Positions 54,640-64,000 of a stretch of DNA of 64,000 nucleotides are shown here, one piece after another. Numbering within the stretch: the stretch's first letter is position 1; the number at the start of each line of letters is the position of its first letter. Position numbers and translations under genes: made by a program. The DNA is taken from contig CM077158.1 of NCBI GenBank assembly GCA_039583875.1, positions 234,538,453 to 234,602,452 on the forward strand, given 5' to 3'. The notes beneath the pieces are model-generated. The model worked only from the letters and a program-made list of their open reading frames with translations, did no database searches and was not told where the DNA came from. This DNA comes from Platanthera guangdongensis. Taxonomy: Eukaryota; Streptophyta; Magnoliopsida; Asparagales; Orchidaceae.

Positions 54640-55650
54640 ATTTAATGTCATTGTTTTGATTTTTTTTAAGAAATATCTCTTATTAAAATATGCATGCTTA
54701 TATATTCTGTGTAAATAGCTGCAAAATTATTTTTTATCTTAGATATTACAGAAAATTGCTGAAACATTACATTTTATCTCAGATATTATAGAAAATATCT
54801 GAGAGATTATATTGTTATCTCAGGTGTTATATGAAAAGCTGAGATAATTTATTTTTAACTGGGATAGTACAAGAAATAAATAAATCAATGTTATATAAAT
54901 TAATAAATCTTAGATATTAAATAAAATAATCTATATCAGCTCTTAAAATAAATAAATTAATATTATTATAAGTTTTACTTAAATTATAAGTTAGTATTTA
55001 ATTTATATATTAAATCAAATAATACACATTTTAATTATTAAAAAAATAATCTCAGATATTACAGTAAATATTTAAGAAATTATATTTTTATCACAGATAT
55101 TATAAAAAATAGCTTGTGTGATTTTGTATTTTTTTGTGTTTAGTTCATCACATTTTTTTTCTTAATCTGATCTAAACAACCACTAATGTTTTTATATCAC
55201 ATTTATCTTAAGGTTTAAATAATTTAATTTGATTATGTTCTCAATTTGATGATCTTTAATAAACTATGTATTCATAGGTTCAAAATTTAGGATTTCATGA
55301 ACATCATAGCACCCTATAAATGAGGGTTATATCATAAAATTATTTCATGAAAATATCATTGTGAAATCATGTATATAATTAAGGTAAAAATTAGGATTAA
55401 AATAGATTATCTCAACAATTTTCTATAATATTTGAGATAAAAATATAATAACTCAACTATTTTCTATAATATATCAGAAAAATGTAATATGTTTATGTCT
55501 GCTATTCTCTGTAATATGAAAGATAAAAATATAATATTTCAACTATTTCAACTAGTTAATATATAATCTAAATACAACTTATAATTTAAATAAAATTTAT
55601 AATAATGTATATTTATTTATACTAATATATTATCTCAACTATCCAAGCTA
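54640..55650. other. AT-rich DNA with dispersed inverted motif
   Basis: Strongly AT-rich. Several copies of tctcagatattacagaaaatagctgaga-like text occur in both orientations (54740-54850 and 55390-55640), so the two sides form a loose inverted repeat. No gene. Confidence 0.55.
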
Positions 55651-55890
55651 CAAATTTACGCTCTATTTATTTGGGCGTTTCACTTTTCCGTTTTGGGCAA
55701 ACGCCGCCGGAAGGAGGGTAAACAAATGAACCTCCGGCGGCGTTTGCTCCGTTTCCACCCGCCCACCTTGAGAAACGCCCCAAAAAGCTCCATTTGGAGC
55801 AGCCACCTCTCCCCTCCGTTTCGAACTCTCCGTTTCCACCCGCCGGATCCACACGCCACCGCTAAACCAAATGAAGCCATAATCTCACAT
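55650..55890. repeat. Small palindromic GC-rich element
   Basis: aaacgccgccgg (55700) and ccggcggcgttt (55735) form a perfect hairpin arm pair; outer text tttatttgggcgt / cgctaaaccaaatga is loosely inverted. Possibly a MITE; no clear target duplication. Confidence 0.4.
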
Positions 55891-56204
55891 CTAATTTTTT
55901 TGAGCATCTGAGATTAAAATGTAATCTCTCAATTATTTAACAGTTAAAGCTGAGAATCCCTTAAAAACAGGTAACATTGAGATTTTCCAAGGAAAAAAGA
56001 CTAAGAAAATAAAATAAAAGGCACGTGTCAACCCTGAGGATGATCAAAAAATTCGCCCTAAAACACTAGATAAAATCGGGTGGAACATATCAATCTGATC
56101 GGAGCTCAAAGACACCAGCTTTTTATATCTTTCCTGCCAGCAAGGTTAGTGTCTAATTGTGCATTGACTTGAACAACTTATTATATTACCTACTCAACAG
56201 AGAG

Positions 56205-56470
56205 GGCAAATAAAAAAAGAACCTAAAAGCAGGGGAAGAGAGAGAGGGGGGATGGGAAAGGGGAAGAGAGAGAGAGGGAGAGATAAGGCAAGTAAAAAAA
56301 GAACCTAGAAGCAGGGGAAGAGAGAGAAAGAGAGGGGGTGGGAAAGGAAAGATAGAGATAGAGAGGGGGATGGGAAAGGAGAAGAGAGAGAGTGAGATAA
56401 GGCAAGTCAAAAACAAACTAGAAGCAGGGTAAGAGAGAGAGAGAGAGAGCAGGGGAAGAGAGAGAGAGGG
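56205..56470. repeat. Purine-rich minisatellite
   Basis: GA-runs within larger units (gcaagtaaaaaaagaacctagaagcagggg...) beginning near 56207, 56286 and 56403. Frames in it are repeat artefacts. Confidence 0.75.
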
Positions 56471-57662
56471 TGGATGGGAAAGGAGAAGAAAAGAAGAGCG
56501 GCAGAGAGAAGGGAAGGAGGGGGGGAAGTGATGGGATGGAACATGGGATGGAGTTGCTTTTCAAATGATGTGACAGAAACCGTAAAGGCATCGCCATTCT
56601 CTCTCTCTCTCTCTCTCACCGAAATCCCCTGCTTTTCTATGCCTCCTTTCGTCAACCTCCGTTTTGTCTCCCGAAGGGGCCGCGCCCCAACTCCCAATGC
56701 CTCCGTCGCGACATTAAGATATCAACAGATTCAGCACTGAAGATGAGAGAGAAGCCGACAGAGACGGCACAGCGCTGCAAATAGGAGTTTTTGTGAGAGA
56801 AGGCAGTAAACAAGTGGCTGCAGATGCAGAGCGCCCCGTCCCAAGCGCAGGGCAGACCCCCGCCTTGATGGGGATCCACCCCCGCCCTTGACCATGACTT
56901 CCATCCATCTCCCTCTCTTCTCCACCCTTCATGCTGGATCGAACGGTGATGCGTGTTTGAGACGTATCAGGATCCTCTCCCGTTGGCGTGAATCGGAGGG
57001 GATCTAGTTCACGGTATTGATTCCGCATCCAAAATCGGATGGCGGGCCTCCACTCACGGTTGACCTGGCGAGTGGGCCCCGAGAGGGGAGTTTACTTCTT
57101 TTCTGCCGTCCGACTTCGAAGGCGAGATCATGACCGTGAACTGGACCTCTCCAGTTCGCGTGAACTGGAGAGGATCCTGATCCGTTTGAGACTGGGAGGC
57201 ATCCATTGTGCTTCAAAGTATAGTGGGAAGATGTACGTTTTTAGGCACCGTTTGGCTCGGCGGTGGAGGTCATGAACGTGGTGGTTATGAACCATCATTC
57301 GTGAACGCTAGGTCTTACCTAAGTAGCTTCATCTATTTTTTTATGTTCAAAACTAGTTTTGTTTTTCTTGGTGCGTTGGTTATAACCAGTGTCATGCTAA
57401 ACACACATTTTATGATGGTGTGTTTTTTTTCAAAGGTCCAGGCGAGGTGGTGGCTAGCAAGATCGAAGTTATTAAGAAAGAGGCAGAGGAAGAAGAAAAG
57501 GAAGAGAACAAGAGAGAAATCAAAATTTCCAAAGAAATGTGGAGCATGCTCAGGCAAGAGAGCAAGAGAGCAAGAGGAAGAGGCTGTTGTTGAATGACCC
57601 GAGTCCAATGTGTGTTGCAAAAGTAAAATGAGCAAATGCTTTTCTCATCTAATCTACAGACT
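56471..57662. other. Non-coding, possible old LTR/MITE flank
   Basis: No credible protein. A CT-microsatellite lies at 56598-56618, and aggcaccgtttggct (57242), typical of plant DNA-transposon ends, begins a GC-balanced stretch. The last part is probably the outer LTR of element H (see 63327-63533). Confidence 0.4.
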
Positions 57663-58369
57663 TGTTGGAGATTGACTTGGTTGACCAGTCAACAAGTCAA
57701 AGGTTGTTTTTAATATTATTTTGAATGTATGAGCAATTAATAGGAGAGAGAGTATGCCTTAAATAGGAGAGAGAAGGTGGTTGGTTTGTGATTGACTATA
57801 TAAAGGCCCCCCGCCCCTGTACATTTTTCTTAAGATGAAATAGAGAGAAAAAAATTTCTCCAAGTCTTAGTGTGAGTTTTGAGAGAGGAGCGCTGCAGCG
57901 CTGGAGCGAGATCTAACCGGGCGGTTAGAAGGAGAAGCCGGGCAGTTTGTATTTCTCGCTGGTTAGGCGAAAAGGGGTCTCGCGGCCTGTGTGCTAGCGG
58001 AGTTGTGCTGCCCGCAAGACTTGGTGATCTCACCGCGAGAAGGGTCTCGCGGCCTGTGGGCGAGTGGGTGTAGTCGCTGGTTGAAGGCTCGCTTCAGGTG
58101 GTCTAGCCGCAAGGTGTTGTAGACGGTCTCGCTGGGTTGATCTCGTGTGTGAAGGCGAGAGCTCGCTGTGTGGAGGAGGCAAGCCGCGTGGGTAGGCGGT
58201 TTGGTGTGGTCGTCTCACGGAAGGCTGGTCGCGCGAGTTGGTGCTCGCCTAGCAGTAAAGAGGTCGCGCGGTCTGTGGCGGTCTCGCACTTTGGTTTTGA
58301 GTTTCTTGGCGTTAAGTGAAGTTGATTGTGGAGTTGGGATTGCGCGAGAGCCCATACACGTTTCCAAAA
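57663..58369 (+). repeat. 5' LTR of Copia C
   Basis: tgttggagattgac...; a TATA box (gactatataaaggc) near 57792. The last bases are ttccaaaa where the 3' LTR has ttccaaca, so the canonical CA end is mutated. Confidence 0.93.
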
Positions 58370-58371
58370 AG

Positions 58372-58384
58372 TGGTATCAGAGCC
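58372..58384 (+). other. Primer binding site of Copia C
   Basis: tggtatcagagcc two bases after the LTR. Confidence 0.9.
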
Positions 58385-58433
58385 AGGTTGGATTCCCTGG
58401 GACTTAACTCGGAAAGTTAAGTGACAAGAAGAG

Positions 58434-59972
58434 ATGGAGATGGGAAGTGGAATGTTGGGGCAAGTCCCCAAGTTGACCAAGACCAATTATGAGAATTGGA
58501 GTATACAAATGCGAGTGCTACTCGCCTCCAAAGAGTTATGGGAGATAGTTGAAGAGGGAGTCGAGATGCTTACTGCTGAAGCGGAGGCAGCATTGACTAA
58601 CGCTCAGAAGACAGCGTTGAGGGAAGCAAAGAAGCGAGATAAGAAAGCTCTATTCCTATTGTACCAAGGAGTTGATAAGGCGACATTTGAGAAGATCTCT
58701 GATGCAGGGACATCGAGAGAAGCATGGGAGATACTGCAACGCTCCATGCAGGGAGTTGACAAAGCAAAAAAGGTGAAGTTGCAATCCCTCCGAGCCCATT
58801 ATGAGGTGATGCGGATGCAAAGCTCGGAGAAGGTTGGTGACTACGTGACGCGTCTACGGACGCTCACAAATGAGATGAAGAGGAATGGGGAAACGATAGA
58901 TGATGTTAGCTTCATGGAGAAGCTCCTGCGGTCTATGTCCAAGAAGTTCAGGCATGTGGTAGTAGCCATAGAGGAGTCGAAGGATCTCACCGAGATGGCG
59001 GTAGATGAACTTGTTGGCTCGTTGCAAGCCCATGAGTACCGCATGCTACAGGATGATGAGGAGTCGAGTGGCTTGGGGAAAGCACTCCAGACTCAGCTGA
59101 ACTTTGGAGAGAGCTCAGGAAGAGGAGGCCAGCGTGGTCGAGGCTACCAAGGAAAAGGTAGAGGAGGAAGAGGTGGAAGTGACTTCGGGAGAAATCAGTA
59201 TAACCAGAAGGAGGCAGAGCAACCTCAGGGTTGGAGACACGATGGAGGAGGAAGAGGAAGACGCCAAGGGAGAGGCCAAGGCAGAGGACATGGAAGAAAC
59301 CAGGGAAGAGGTTAAGGAAGAGGAAGAGGCGATATGTCCCAAATTCAATGTTACAACTGTAACAAGTTTGGGCATATGAGCTACAATTGTTGGGCTCCAA
59401 TGAAGGGAGGAGATACCAACCATTTTGTTGAAGCTAGTAACACTGGAAGCGACCCAATGATGTTCTTAACCGTCCAAGGAGCTGGAGGTGAGAAGAATGG
59501 AGTGTGGTACTTGGATACTGGAGCAAGTAACCACATGTGCGGAGAAAAGGAGCTGTTTACTAGTCTTGAACCAAATGGTGGTGAGGTCAGTTTCGGCGAC
59601 GCTTCAAAGATCTCAGTGGAAGGCAGAGGAGTGATTACAGTCACTATGAATGGGAGGAAGGTGCATCTCAATGATGTCTTCTATGTGCCGAGCTTGAGGA
59701 GTAAAATCCTAAGTCTTGGGCAGTTGGTAGAGAAGGGCTACCGTGTTTTGTTGAGGGATGACATTTTAGCTAAGAAAGATCAAGAAGGGAAGGAAGTAGT
59801 GAGGGTGAAGATGACGACGAATCGTCTCTTTACATTGAGGATGGATGTCAAGGAGACGGCGTGTCTCGTAAGGACCGAAGAAGAAGAGGAAGTATGGTTG
59901 TGGCACCACAGGATGGGTCATCTGGGGTTCACTGGGTTGAAGCTCCTATCCCACTCCAAGATGGTGGAATGA
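58434..59972 (+). pseudogene. Gag and protease of Copia C
   Basis: MEMGSGMLGQVPKLTKTNYENWSIQMRVLL start, UBN2 core, then a Gly/Arg-rich RGRGYQGKGRGGRGG tail. A TAA at 59313 interrupts just before the intact zinc knuckle CYNCNKFGHMSYNCW (near 59353). Protease VWYLDTGASNHMCGEKELF follows (near 59505), then VFYVPSLRSKILSLGQL and the integrase zinc-binding start WLWHHRMGHLGFTG. A TGA at 59970 ends the segment. All in one frame. Confidence 0.93.
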
Positions 59973-61217
59973 TTGCCTATGATCTCCCCTCCATCGGAGG
60001 TCTGTGAGGCATGTACGAAGGGTAAGCAGAAGAGGTTGACATTTGAAGGAGGTAAGTCCAGAAGGGCGAGAAGACAGCTTGAACTAGTTCACTCGGATAT
60101 CACTGGTCCGTTTGAGACTACTTCAATAGGAGGAAGCAGGTACTACATTACCTTCACCGAAGACTTCAGCAGGAAGTGTTGGGTATATTTTTTGAGAGAG
60201 AAGGCTGAAGCTCTTGACAAGTTCAGGGAGTTCAAGGCGATGGCTGAGAAGGAGAGTGGTCAACCACTGAAGGTGCTAAGGACAGATAGAGGTGGGGAGT
60301 ACACCTCAAGGTTGTTTGATAATTTCTGCAAGGAGAATGGGATCTCTCACTAGCTGACGGCGGCATACTCACCGCAACAGAAGGGAGTGGCGGAGAGGAA
60401 GAACCTCACCATCATGAACATGACGAGGAGCATGATGAAGGAGAAGGGGCTACCGAAAATGTTCTGGGCGGAATGAGTGCATTGTGCGGTGTATCTACTG
60501 AACAGATGCCCCACAAAGAGTGTGAAGTTCATGACGCCGTTTGAAGCATGGAGCGGCTAGAAGCCGAGTGTGAAACACATAAGGGTCTTTGGGTGTGTGG
60601 CTTCTGCCCATGTCCCGGACCAGAGGAGGAAGAAGTTGGATGACAGAAGTGAGAAGTGCATCTTCGTAGGCTACGCTCCTGCAAGCAAAGCTTACAAGTT
60701 GTACAACCCGGTGACAGAGAAGGCTATCATCTCAAGAGACGTTGTATTTGAGGAAGGTAGCAGCTGGAGCTGGGATGAAGAAGTGAGGAACATCAAGGAG
60801 ATGGTTTTTGATGATGAAGAAGAAGAGGGTGGTCAGGAAGCAGAAACTGAGATGGGAGGAGCTGAGCCACCATCACCACCCAGCAGGGAGTCAGGGGGAG
60901 CTCTCACCCCTTACTCAAGTGGAGCAAGTACGAGCAGAGGAAGGTCTGGTGGAGCAAGCACCAGCGGAACCAAGGATGATCGTCCTCAACCTCGGACAAG
61001 GAGGTTGGAGGAGATCTATGAAGAGACGGCTGCAACCCATAACAATTTTTCTTTATACTGTTTACTTGCAGATGTTGAGCCACACTCTTATGAGGAAGCT
61101 GTTCAGGAGAAGTCGTGGAGGAAGGCGATGGATGATGAGATGACATCCATCAAGAAGAATGACACCTGGAGGCTTGTAGACCCTCCAGCTGTCCACAAAC
61201 CCCTCGGGGTGAAGTGA
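59973..61217 (+). pseudogene. Integrase of Copia C
   Basis: CEACTKGKQK completes the zinc site, the core has HSDITGPFE, RTDRGGEYTS and [10 protein letters not shown], all with the DDE residues in place. Stops at 60351 (CAG-to-TAG type), 60474 and 60558 (TGG-to-TAG type) split the C-terminal half, which ends with RRKKLDDRSEKCIFVGYAPASKAYKLYNP and an acidic linker DDEEEEGG. The RT N-terminus (WRKAMDDEMTSIKKNDTW) follows up to a TGA at 61215 where a Trp codon is expected. Confidence 0.92.
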
Positions 61218-62609
61218 GTTTACAAGGTGAAGAAAAATAAAGATGGAGCTGTGGATAAACACAAGGAAAGGCTGGTGGTGAAAGGGTATAGGCAAGTCCA
61301 AGGGGTGGACTATGATGAAGTCTACGCCCCAGTGGCGCGGATCGATACTATAAGGCTGATCATCGCACTGGCGGCACACTACGAATGGACTATCATGCAA
61401 ATGGATGCTGTGGAGGCGTATCTGAATAGGTACCTGGAGGAGTATGTGTACATCGAGCAGCCTCCAGGGTACGTGGAGAAAGGCAAGGAGAGGAAGGTCT
61501 CCAAGCTAGACAAGGCCTTGTACGGACTGAAGCAGGGAGCTCGAGCTTGGAATGGGAGGATAAACAAATTCCTTCAGGAGCATGGGTATATCAAGTGCCC
61601 ATATGAGTATGCTCTCTACATGAAGGTGGAGAAGAACGGGGACATCATGATCCTATGTCTATACGTGGATGACATGATATTCACCGGGAGCAACCCTGCG
61701 ATGTTCGAAGAATTCAAGAGGCTGATGAAGAAGGAGTTCGAGATGACGGACTTGGGAGAGCTGAGCTACTTCCTGGGAGTTGAGGTGCAGCAGAGAGAAG
61801 ATGGGATCTTCATCTCCCAAAAGAAGTATGCCGAGGAGATTCTGAAAAGGTTCAGAATGGAGGGTAGCAAGGCTATCTCCACTCCTGCGGACCCTGGAAC
61901 GAAGCTGAGGAAGGATTCCGAAGAGGAAGGAGTGAACCCAACTATGTTCAAGAGCCTGGTCGGAAGTCTAAGGTACTTGACTTTCACTAGGCAGGACATC
62001 ATATATACGGTCGGGGTAGTAAGCAGGCACATGGAGGAACCCAAGCAGGACCACTTCACAGCAGCGAAGAGGATCCTGAGGTATGTGAACGGGACTCGGG
62101 ACCATGGCTTGAAGTACTCATCTGGAGGAGAGTTGAAGCTAGTCGGCTACTCGGATAGCGACTATGGAGGAGATGTGAATGACCGGAAGAGCACTTCCGA
62201 GTATGCGTTCAACATGGGAACCGCGGCGTTCTCATGGAGTTCTAAGAAGCAGGCTACGATAGCCTTATCATCATGTGAGGCAGAGTACATTGCAGCTGCG
62301 GCATGTGCTTGCCAAGCTATCTGGCTGAGAAATCTTCTGGAAGAGTTACATCATGTGCAGGATGGCCCAACGACATTGTTAGTGGATAACATGTCCGCCA
62401 TCCAGCTCGCGAAGAACCCTGTGTTGCATGAGCGCAGAAAGCATATCGAGACGAGGTACCATTTCCTTCGCGAGCAGGTGGAGCAGAAGACGGTGGAAGT
62501 CGTGTATTTCCCTACCGGAGAGCAGATCGCGGACATATTCACCAAAGCGTTGAAGGTGGAGACGTTCGAGAGGCTCAAAGGCAAACTCGGCATGTGCTGC
62601 CAAGTTTGA
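61218..62609 (+). CDS. Reverse transcriptase / RNase H of Copia C
   Basis: 464 codons with no stop: QMDAVEAYLNRYLEEYVYIEQPPGY, ALYGLKQGARAWNGRI, catalytic LYVDDMIFTG (near 61660), LGELSYFLGVEVQQ, GSLRYLTFTRQDIIYTVGVVSRHM, and RNase H with VGYSDSDYGGDVNDRKSTSEY, SSKKQATIALSSCEAEYIA, LLVDNMSAIQLAKNP and ETRYHFLREQVEQKTVEVVYFPTGEQIADIFTKAL. The end GMCCQV and stop at 62607 are followed by the polypurine tract. This part looks potentially functional. Confidence 0.94.
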   Translation, partial: VYKVKKNKDGAVDKHKERLVVKGYRQVQGVDYDEVYAPVARIDTIRLIIALAAHYEWTIMQMDAVEAYLNRYLEEYVYIEQPPGYVEKGKERKVSKLDKALYGLKQGARAWNGRINKFLQEHGYIKCPYEYALYMKVEKNGDIMILCLYVDDMIFTGSNPAMFEEFKRLMKKEFEMTDLGELSYFLGVEVQQREDGIFISQKKYAEEILKRFRMEGSKAISTPADPGTKLRKDSEEEGVNPTMFKSLVGSLRYLTFTRQDIIYTVGVVSRHMEEPKQDHFTAAKRILRYVNGTRDHGLKYSSGGELKLVGYSDSDYGGDVNDRKSTSEYAFNMGTAAFSWSSKKQATIALSSCEAEYIAAAACACQAIWLRNLLEELHHVQDGPTTLLVDNMSAIQLAKNPVLHERRKHIETRYHFLREQVEQKTVEVVYFPTGEQIADIFTKALKVETFERLKGKLGMCCQV

Positions 62610-62618
62610 GGGGGAGTT
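62607..62618 (+). other. Polypurine tract of Copia C
   Basis: tgagggggagtt abuts the 3' LTR. Confidence 0.88.
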
Positions 62619-63321
62619 TGTTGGAGATTGACTTGGTTGACCAGTCAACAAGTCAAAAGGTTGTTTTTAATATTATTTTGAATGTATGAGCAATTAATAG
62701 GAGAGAGAGTATGCCTTAAATAGGAGATAGAAGGTGGTTGGTTTGTGATTGCCTATATAAAGGCCCCCCTTGTACATTTTTCTTAAGATGAAATAGGGAG
62801 AAAAAAATTTCCCCAAGTCTTAGTGTGAGTTTTGAGAGAGGAGCGCTGCAGCGCTGGAGCGAGATCTAACCAGGTGGTTAGAAGGAGAAGCCGGGAAGTT
62901 TGTATTTCTCGCTGGTTAGGCGAAAAGGGGTCTCGCGGCCTGTGTGCTCGCGGAGTTGTACTTCCCGCAGTACTTGGTGATCTCGCTGCGAGAAGGGTCT
63001 CACGGCCTGTGGGCAAGTGGGTGTAGTCACTGGTTGAAGGCTCGCATTTGGTGGTCTAGCCGCAAGGTGTTGTAGACGGTCTCGCTGGGTTGATCTCGCG
63101 TGTGACGGCGGGAGCTCGCTGTGTGGAGGAGGCAAGCCGCATGGGTAGGCGGTTTGGTGTGGTCGTCTCGCGGAAGGCTGGTCGCGCGAGTTGGTGCTCG
63201 CCTAGCAGTAGAGAGGTCGCGCGGTCTGTGGCGGTCTCGCACTTTGTTTTGAGTTTCTTGGCGTTAAGTGAAGTTGATTGTGGAGTTGAGATTGCGCGAG
63301 AGCCCATACACATTTCCAACA
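62619..63321 (+). repeat. 3' LTR of Copia C
   Basis: 703 bp, ends ttccaaca. Closely identical to the 5' LTR apart from scattered substitutions and a short indel (cccgcccctg) after the TATA region. Confidence 0.93.
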
Positions 63322-63326
63322 AGACT

Positions 63327-63536
63327 TCCATATTGTAATAGTTTTAATAGATGTAATGGTTTTAATAGTACCATTGTATCAACTTTTTCTAGAACTATTC
63401 TTTAATCAGTATTAGTACATGAATTGGGATCACTTTTGAATGAATGGAAAAAAAACCTTGTTCGATGTCCCTGTTTTCCTCGTTGCTCCCTCTTCCTTGG
63501 GTCCTTGTTATCTATTTGGTCTTGTTTTTCACATTG
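63327..63536 (+). repeat. LTR end of Copia H (host of Copia C)
   Basis: Sequence runs up to tttttcaca|ttg, then a Met primer site. The upstream part lies before 57662. Extent uncertain. Confidence 0.5.
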
Positions 63537-63550
63537 TGGTATCAGAGCTA
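63537..63550 (+). other. Primer binding site of Copia H
   Basis: tggtatcagagcta, a few bases after the LTR end. Confidence 0.78.
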
Positions 63551-63613
63551 GGTTCACCATCAGGTGATCGTGTAGCATCGTAAACCTTTAATCATTGTGC
63601 TAGATCTCATCAT

Positions 63614-63688
63614 ATGACATCTTCTGAAAGTGTCGCTCGAAGCAGCCAGATGGAGATCAAGGTGGAATCACCTATTCGTTGCCCCTAG
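63614..63688 (+). pseudogene. gag: Copia H gag start
   Basis: ATG opens MTSSESVARSSQMEIKVESP, a usual N-terminal style of Copia gag, and ends at a TAG after 24 codons. The rest is absent; different sequence follows. Confidence 0.5.
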
Positions 63689-63689
63689 G

Positions 63690-64000
63690 TGGGTATAAAT
63701 AGGCAAACCCTAGGAGTTACTACGGGTATTGGATATTTGTGGATCCGAATCGACCTGTTAAGCCTCTGAACCCGTTATTTGTCCAAATATACATTAACAA
63801 TCTCCTACTATATTTGTGACAAATAACGTTTACGTCTCGGAGTGTAGAAAGTAGAGAGCACGAAAAGAAAATTTTTCAACATTATACATTTCCAGAATAG
63901 TTAGCACATTTAGAGCATAAATAAGAATTTTCAAAAATAGTAATATAAACATCCAAACATAACGTGCTACTCAGGAATAAATAAGTCTGAAAACAAAATA
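63690..64000. other. Possible minus-strand Copia LTR fragment and AT-rich tail
   Basis: On the minus strand tagtaggagatt followed by tgttaatgtatatttgg (63798 leftward) looks like a polypurine tract and LTR start. Beyond 63850 it is AT-rich with no feature. The window ends here. Confidence 0.35.

Larger units (their letters stand above)
57663..63321 (+). mobile_element. Copia C (Ty1/copia), nearly intact
   Basis: 5,659 bp with perfect target duplications agact (57658-57662, 63322-63326), LTRs of 707 and 703 bp, Met primer site, a single 1,392-codon frame (58434-62609) with six in-frame stops and no frameshift, and a polypurine tract. By far the best preserved element here, so among the youngest. 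Confidence 0.95.

Noticed and set aside
56186..56697. Ser/Leu/Phe-rich minus-strand frames suggestive of signal peptides
   Set aside because: Translation of purine-rich GA minisatellites in antisense.
57039..57597. Possible host gene exon (basic, Lys/Arg-rich end near 57500)
   Set aside because: No splice-consistent continuation, no conserved motif, and the tail is a simple purine-rich stretch.
63690..64000. Complete Copia LTR at the right edge
   Set aside because: Only a polypurine-like tract and an LTR-like start are visible; the other end and a partner are outside or lost.

Overview
This is nuclear DNA from a flowering plant. It is almost entirely nested LTR retrotransposons with initiator-Met-tRNA-type primer sites (tggtatcagag), chromodomain Ty3/gypsy and Ty1/copia polyproteins, a 5S-rRNA-derived repeat and hAT-like MITEs. 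I found no intact single-copy host gene, tRNA, full rRNA, CRISPR or bacterial-type feature. The species cannot be resolved from sequence reading alone. All coordinates and repeat boundaries were read by eye.

Left block (1-16375). A 292-bp inverted repeat carrying the 3' half of 5S rRNA is followed by the 5' end of a minus-strand Copia (gag, primer site, LTR). That Copia LTR (1350-1734 plus 13663-13956) is split by a solo gypsy LTR (1735-3246 plus 13118-13657). The solo LTR is itself split by a complete 9.9-kb Tekay/Del-type chromovirus (3247-13112, perfect 5-bp duplication ACTAT). The chromovirus has gag, protease, RT, RNase H, integrase and chromodomain, several in-frame stops, and a probable 69-nt intron between gag and protease. 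Next come a GC-rich 60-bp tandem repeat and a decayed Copia RNase H.

Middle block (16376-36684). A minus-strand chromovirus ('F', LTRs 16376-31007 and 35325-36300) has lost its zinc knuckle and protease. Its 3' LTR is split by a 13.6-kb minus-strand Tat/Retand-type element (16723-30362, duplication AGCGC). Between its integrase and 3' LTR the Tat element carries two antisense, TATA-led, intron-containing genes (17516-19198 and 19629-21520) and a 232-bp tandem array. This cargo is the most interesting content of the window. A TRIM-like miniature LTR element (31018-31503) sits inside F.

Right block (36685-64000). Copia A (36685-53079) has its 3' LTR split by a 10.8-kb SIRE/Maximus-type Copia B (41925-52764, duplication AGTGT). 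Copia B has an extra env-position ORF and three separate arrays of a TTCGTCGA/TCGACGAA hairpin motif. A 4.6-kb gap holds two hAT-like MITEs, AT-rich DNA and purine minisatellites. Copia C (57663-63321, duplication AGACT) is the best preserved element: one 1,392-codon frame with six stop codons and no frameshift. It lies in the LTR region of a further Copia whose gag start is at 63614.

Most element proteins are broken by stops or frameshifts, so the window is a layered record of insertions. Insertion order can be read from the nesting, and many insertions fall inside older LTRs.
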